Shown here: piece by piece, positions 5,739 to 6,102 of the stretch | Numbering within the stretch: the first letter of the stretch is position 1 | Layout: every line of letters starts with the position of its first letter | NCBI GenBank assembly: GCA_030145015.1 | Contig: JAQYWI010000266.1 | Coordinates: forward strand, 1 to 6,102 | Reading direction: 5' to 3' | Source: Desulfobacterales bacterium | GTDB lineage: Bacteria > Desulfobacterota > Desulfobacteria > Desulfobacterales > JAHEIW01 | Length of the DNA stretch: 6,102 nucleotides | The notes under the pieces: model-generated | Seen by the model: only the letters and a program-made list of their open reading frames with translations | What the model was told of the DNA's origin: nothing | Database searches by the model: none | Made by a program: the position numbers and the translations under genes

Positions 5739-6102
5739 AAAAAAGAGGCATATTCCACGTGCCATAGCAGTCTTTGAGGGCACGGGATATTTCCCCCACG
5801 GTTACATAGGATTTAACTGAATCTACGATGACTTCCATCAGGTTTCCGTCTTCACGACAACAGTCTGCAATCGCATCCAGTGCACGCCGGGCCTGGTCGG
5901 GATTTCGTTCCTTTTTAATTTTTTCCAGTTTTTCTTCCTGGATGCGGAGTGTTTCCGGTACTTCAAAAAGATCCATGGGCAGTTTTTCTTCCGCCACCTG
6001 TTGACAGTTTAATCCCACAACCGGTATTTTTCCGGATTCAATCCCGCGCTGGTATTCATAGGCCGCATCTGAAATCTCTTTGTGTACCCAGCCGTTTTCC
6101 AC
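5737..6102 (-). CDS. C-terminal part of the large (catalytic) subunit of an acyl-CoA mutase; cut by window edge
   Basis: These 121 codons are the end of a methylmalonyl-CoA-mutase-type catalytic subunit; the TIM barrel and true start lie beyond the window's right edge, and the first codon here (GTG) encodes an internal Val. The fragment starts at the family's conserved 'ENGxxxxEIxDAAYxYQRxIESG' helix, then VVGLN. It continues with a charged helical region (about 40-85 of the fragment) rich in Glu, Lys and Arg. It ends with NLMEVIVDSVKSYVTVGEISRAL, the well-known NLMxxxxxxVxxYxTxGEI signature near the C-terminus. It ends after that region with WNMPLF and TAA, with no cobalamin domain attached, which agrees with B12 binding being supplied by the next gene. 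The pair would rearrange a branched or carboxylated acyl-CoA in propionate or fatty/alkyl-acid metabolism; the exact substrate cannot be read from this fragment. Confidence 0.93.
   Translation of the reverse strand: MENGWVHKEISDAAYEYQRGIESGKIPVVGLNCQQVAEEKLPMDLFEVPETLRIQEEKLEKIKKERNPDQARRALDAIADCCREDGNLMEVIVDSVKSYVTVGEISRALKDCYGTWNMPLF

Overview
The window looks like a chromosomal piece of a Gram-negative bacterium, most likely a Desulfobacterota (sulfate- or metal-reducing 'deltaproteobacterial') lineage. This is inferred from three things. Methylmalonyl-CoA-mutase-type genes are split into a catalytic subunit and a short B12 subunit. A GspG-like pilin has the RRDKNxNPVNSDFDL...RDDIVRANNG type of C-terminus. 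HAMP and HD-GYP signalling genes sit directly behind it. There are no rRNA, tRNA, CRISPR or transposase genes.

Left half (1-3450), plus strand: an apparent three-gene operon. (i) A prepilin of the GspG/PulG type whose frame is cut by an in-frame TAA at 456-458, although the conserved C-terminus continues in the same frame to a TAG at 567-569. (ii) Only 14 bases later, a membrane-anchored HAMP-GAF-HD-GYP protein, a predicted cyclic-di-GMP phosphodiesterase. (iii) After 44 bases, a small two-TM HAMP protein with no output domain. A strong hairpin plus T-run at 3395-3446 ends the unit. The gene order suggests a surface filament or pseudopilus linked to c-di-GMP and membrane signalling. The upstream promoter lies outside the window.

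Right half (3463-6102), minus strand: a Do/DegP-type periplasmic serine protease with two PDZ domains and a possible lipoprotein signal, preceded by an excellent Shine-Dalgarno. Upstream of it is a 393-base intergenic region. This holds a cluster of TGACC-like half-sites (possible operator) and a roughly 210-base element with imperfect terminal inverted repeats built from short CTAAA-containing units, which looks like a miniature repeat element (MITE/REP-like). Beyond it are the B12-binding subunit and, cut by the window edge, the C-terminus of the large subunit of an adenosylcobalamin-dependent acyl-CoA mutase. These two are translationally coupled.

Most ordinary parts are well explained. 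The points most worth a second look are the stop codon inside the pilin, the pilin/HD-GYP/orphan-HAMP arrangement, the non-standard residues in the B12 subunit, and the inverted-repeat element between mutase and protease genes.
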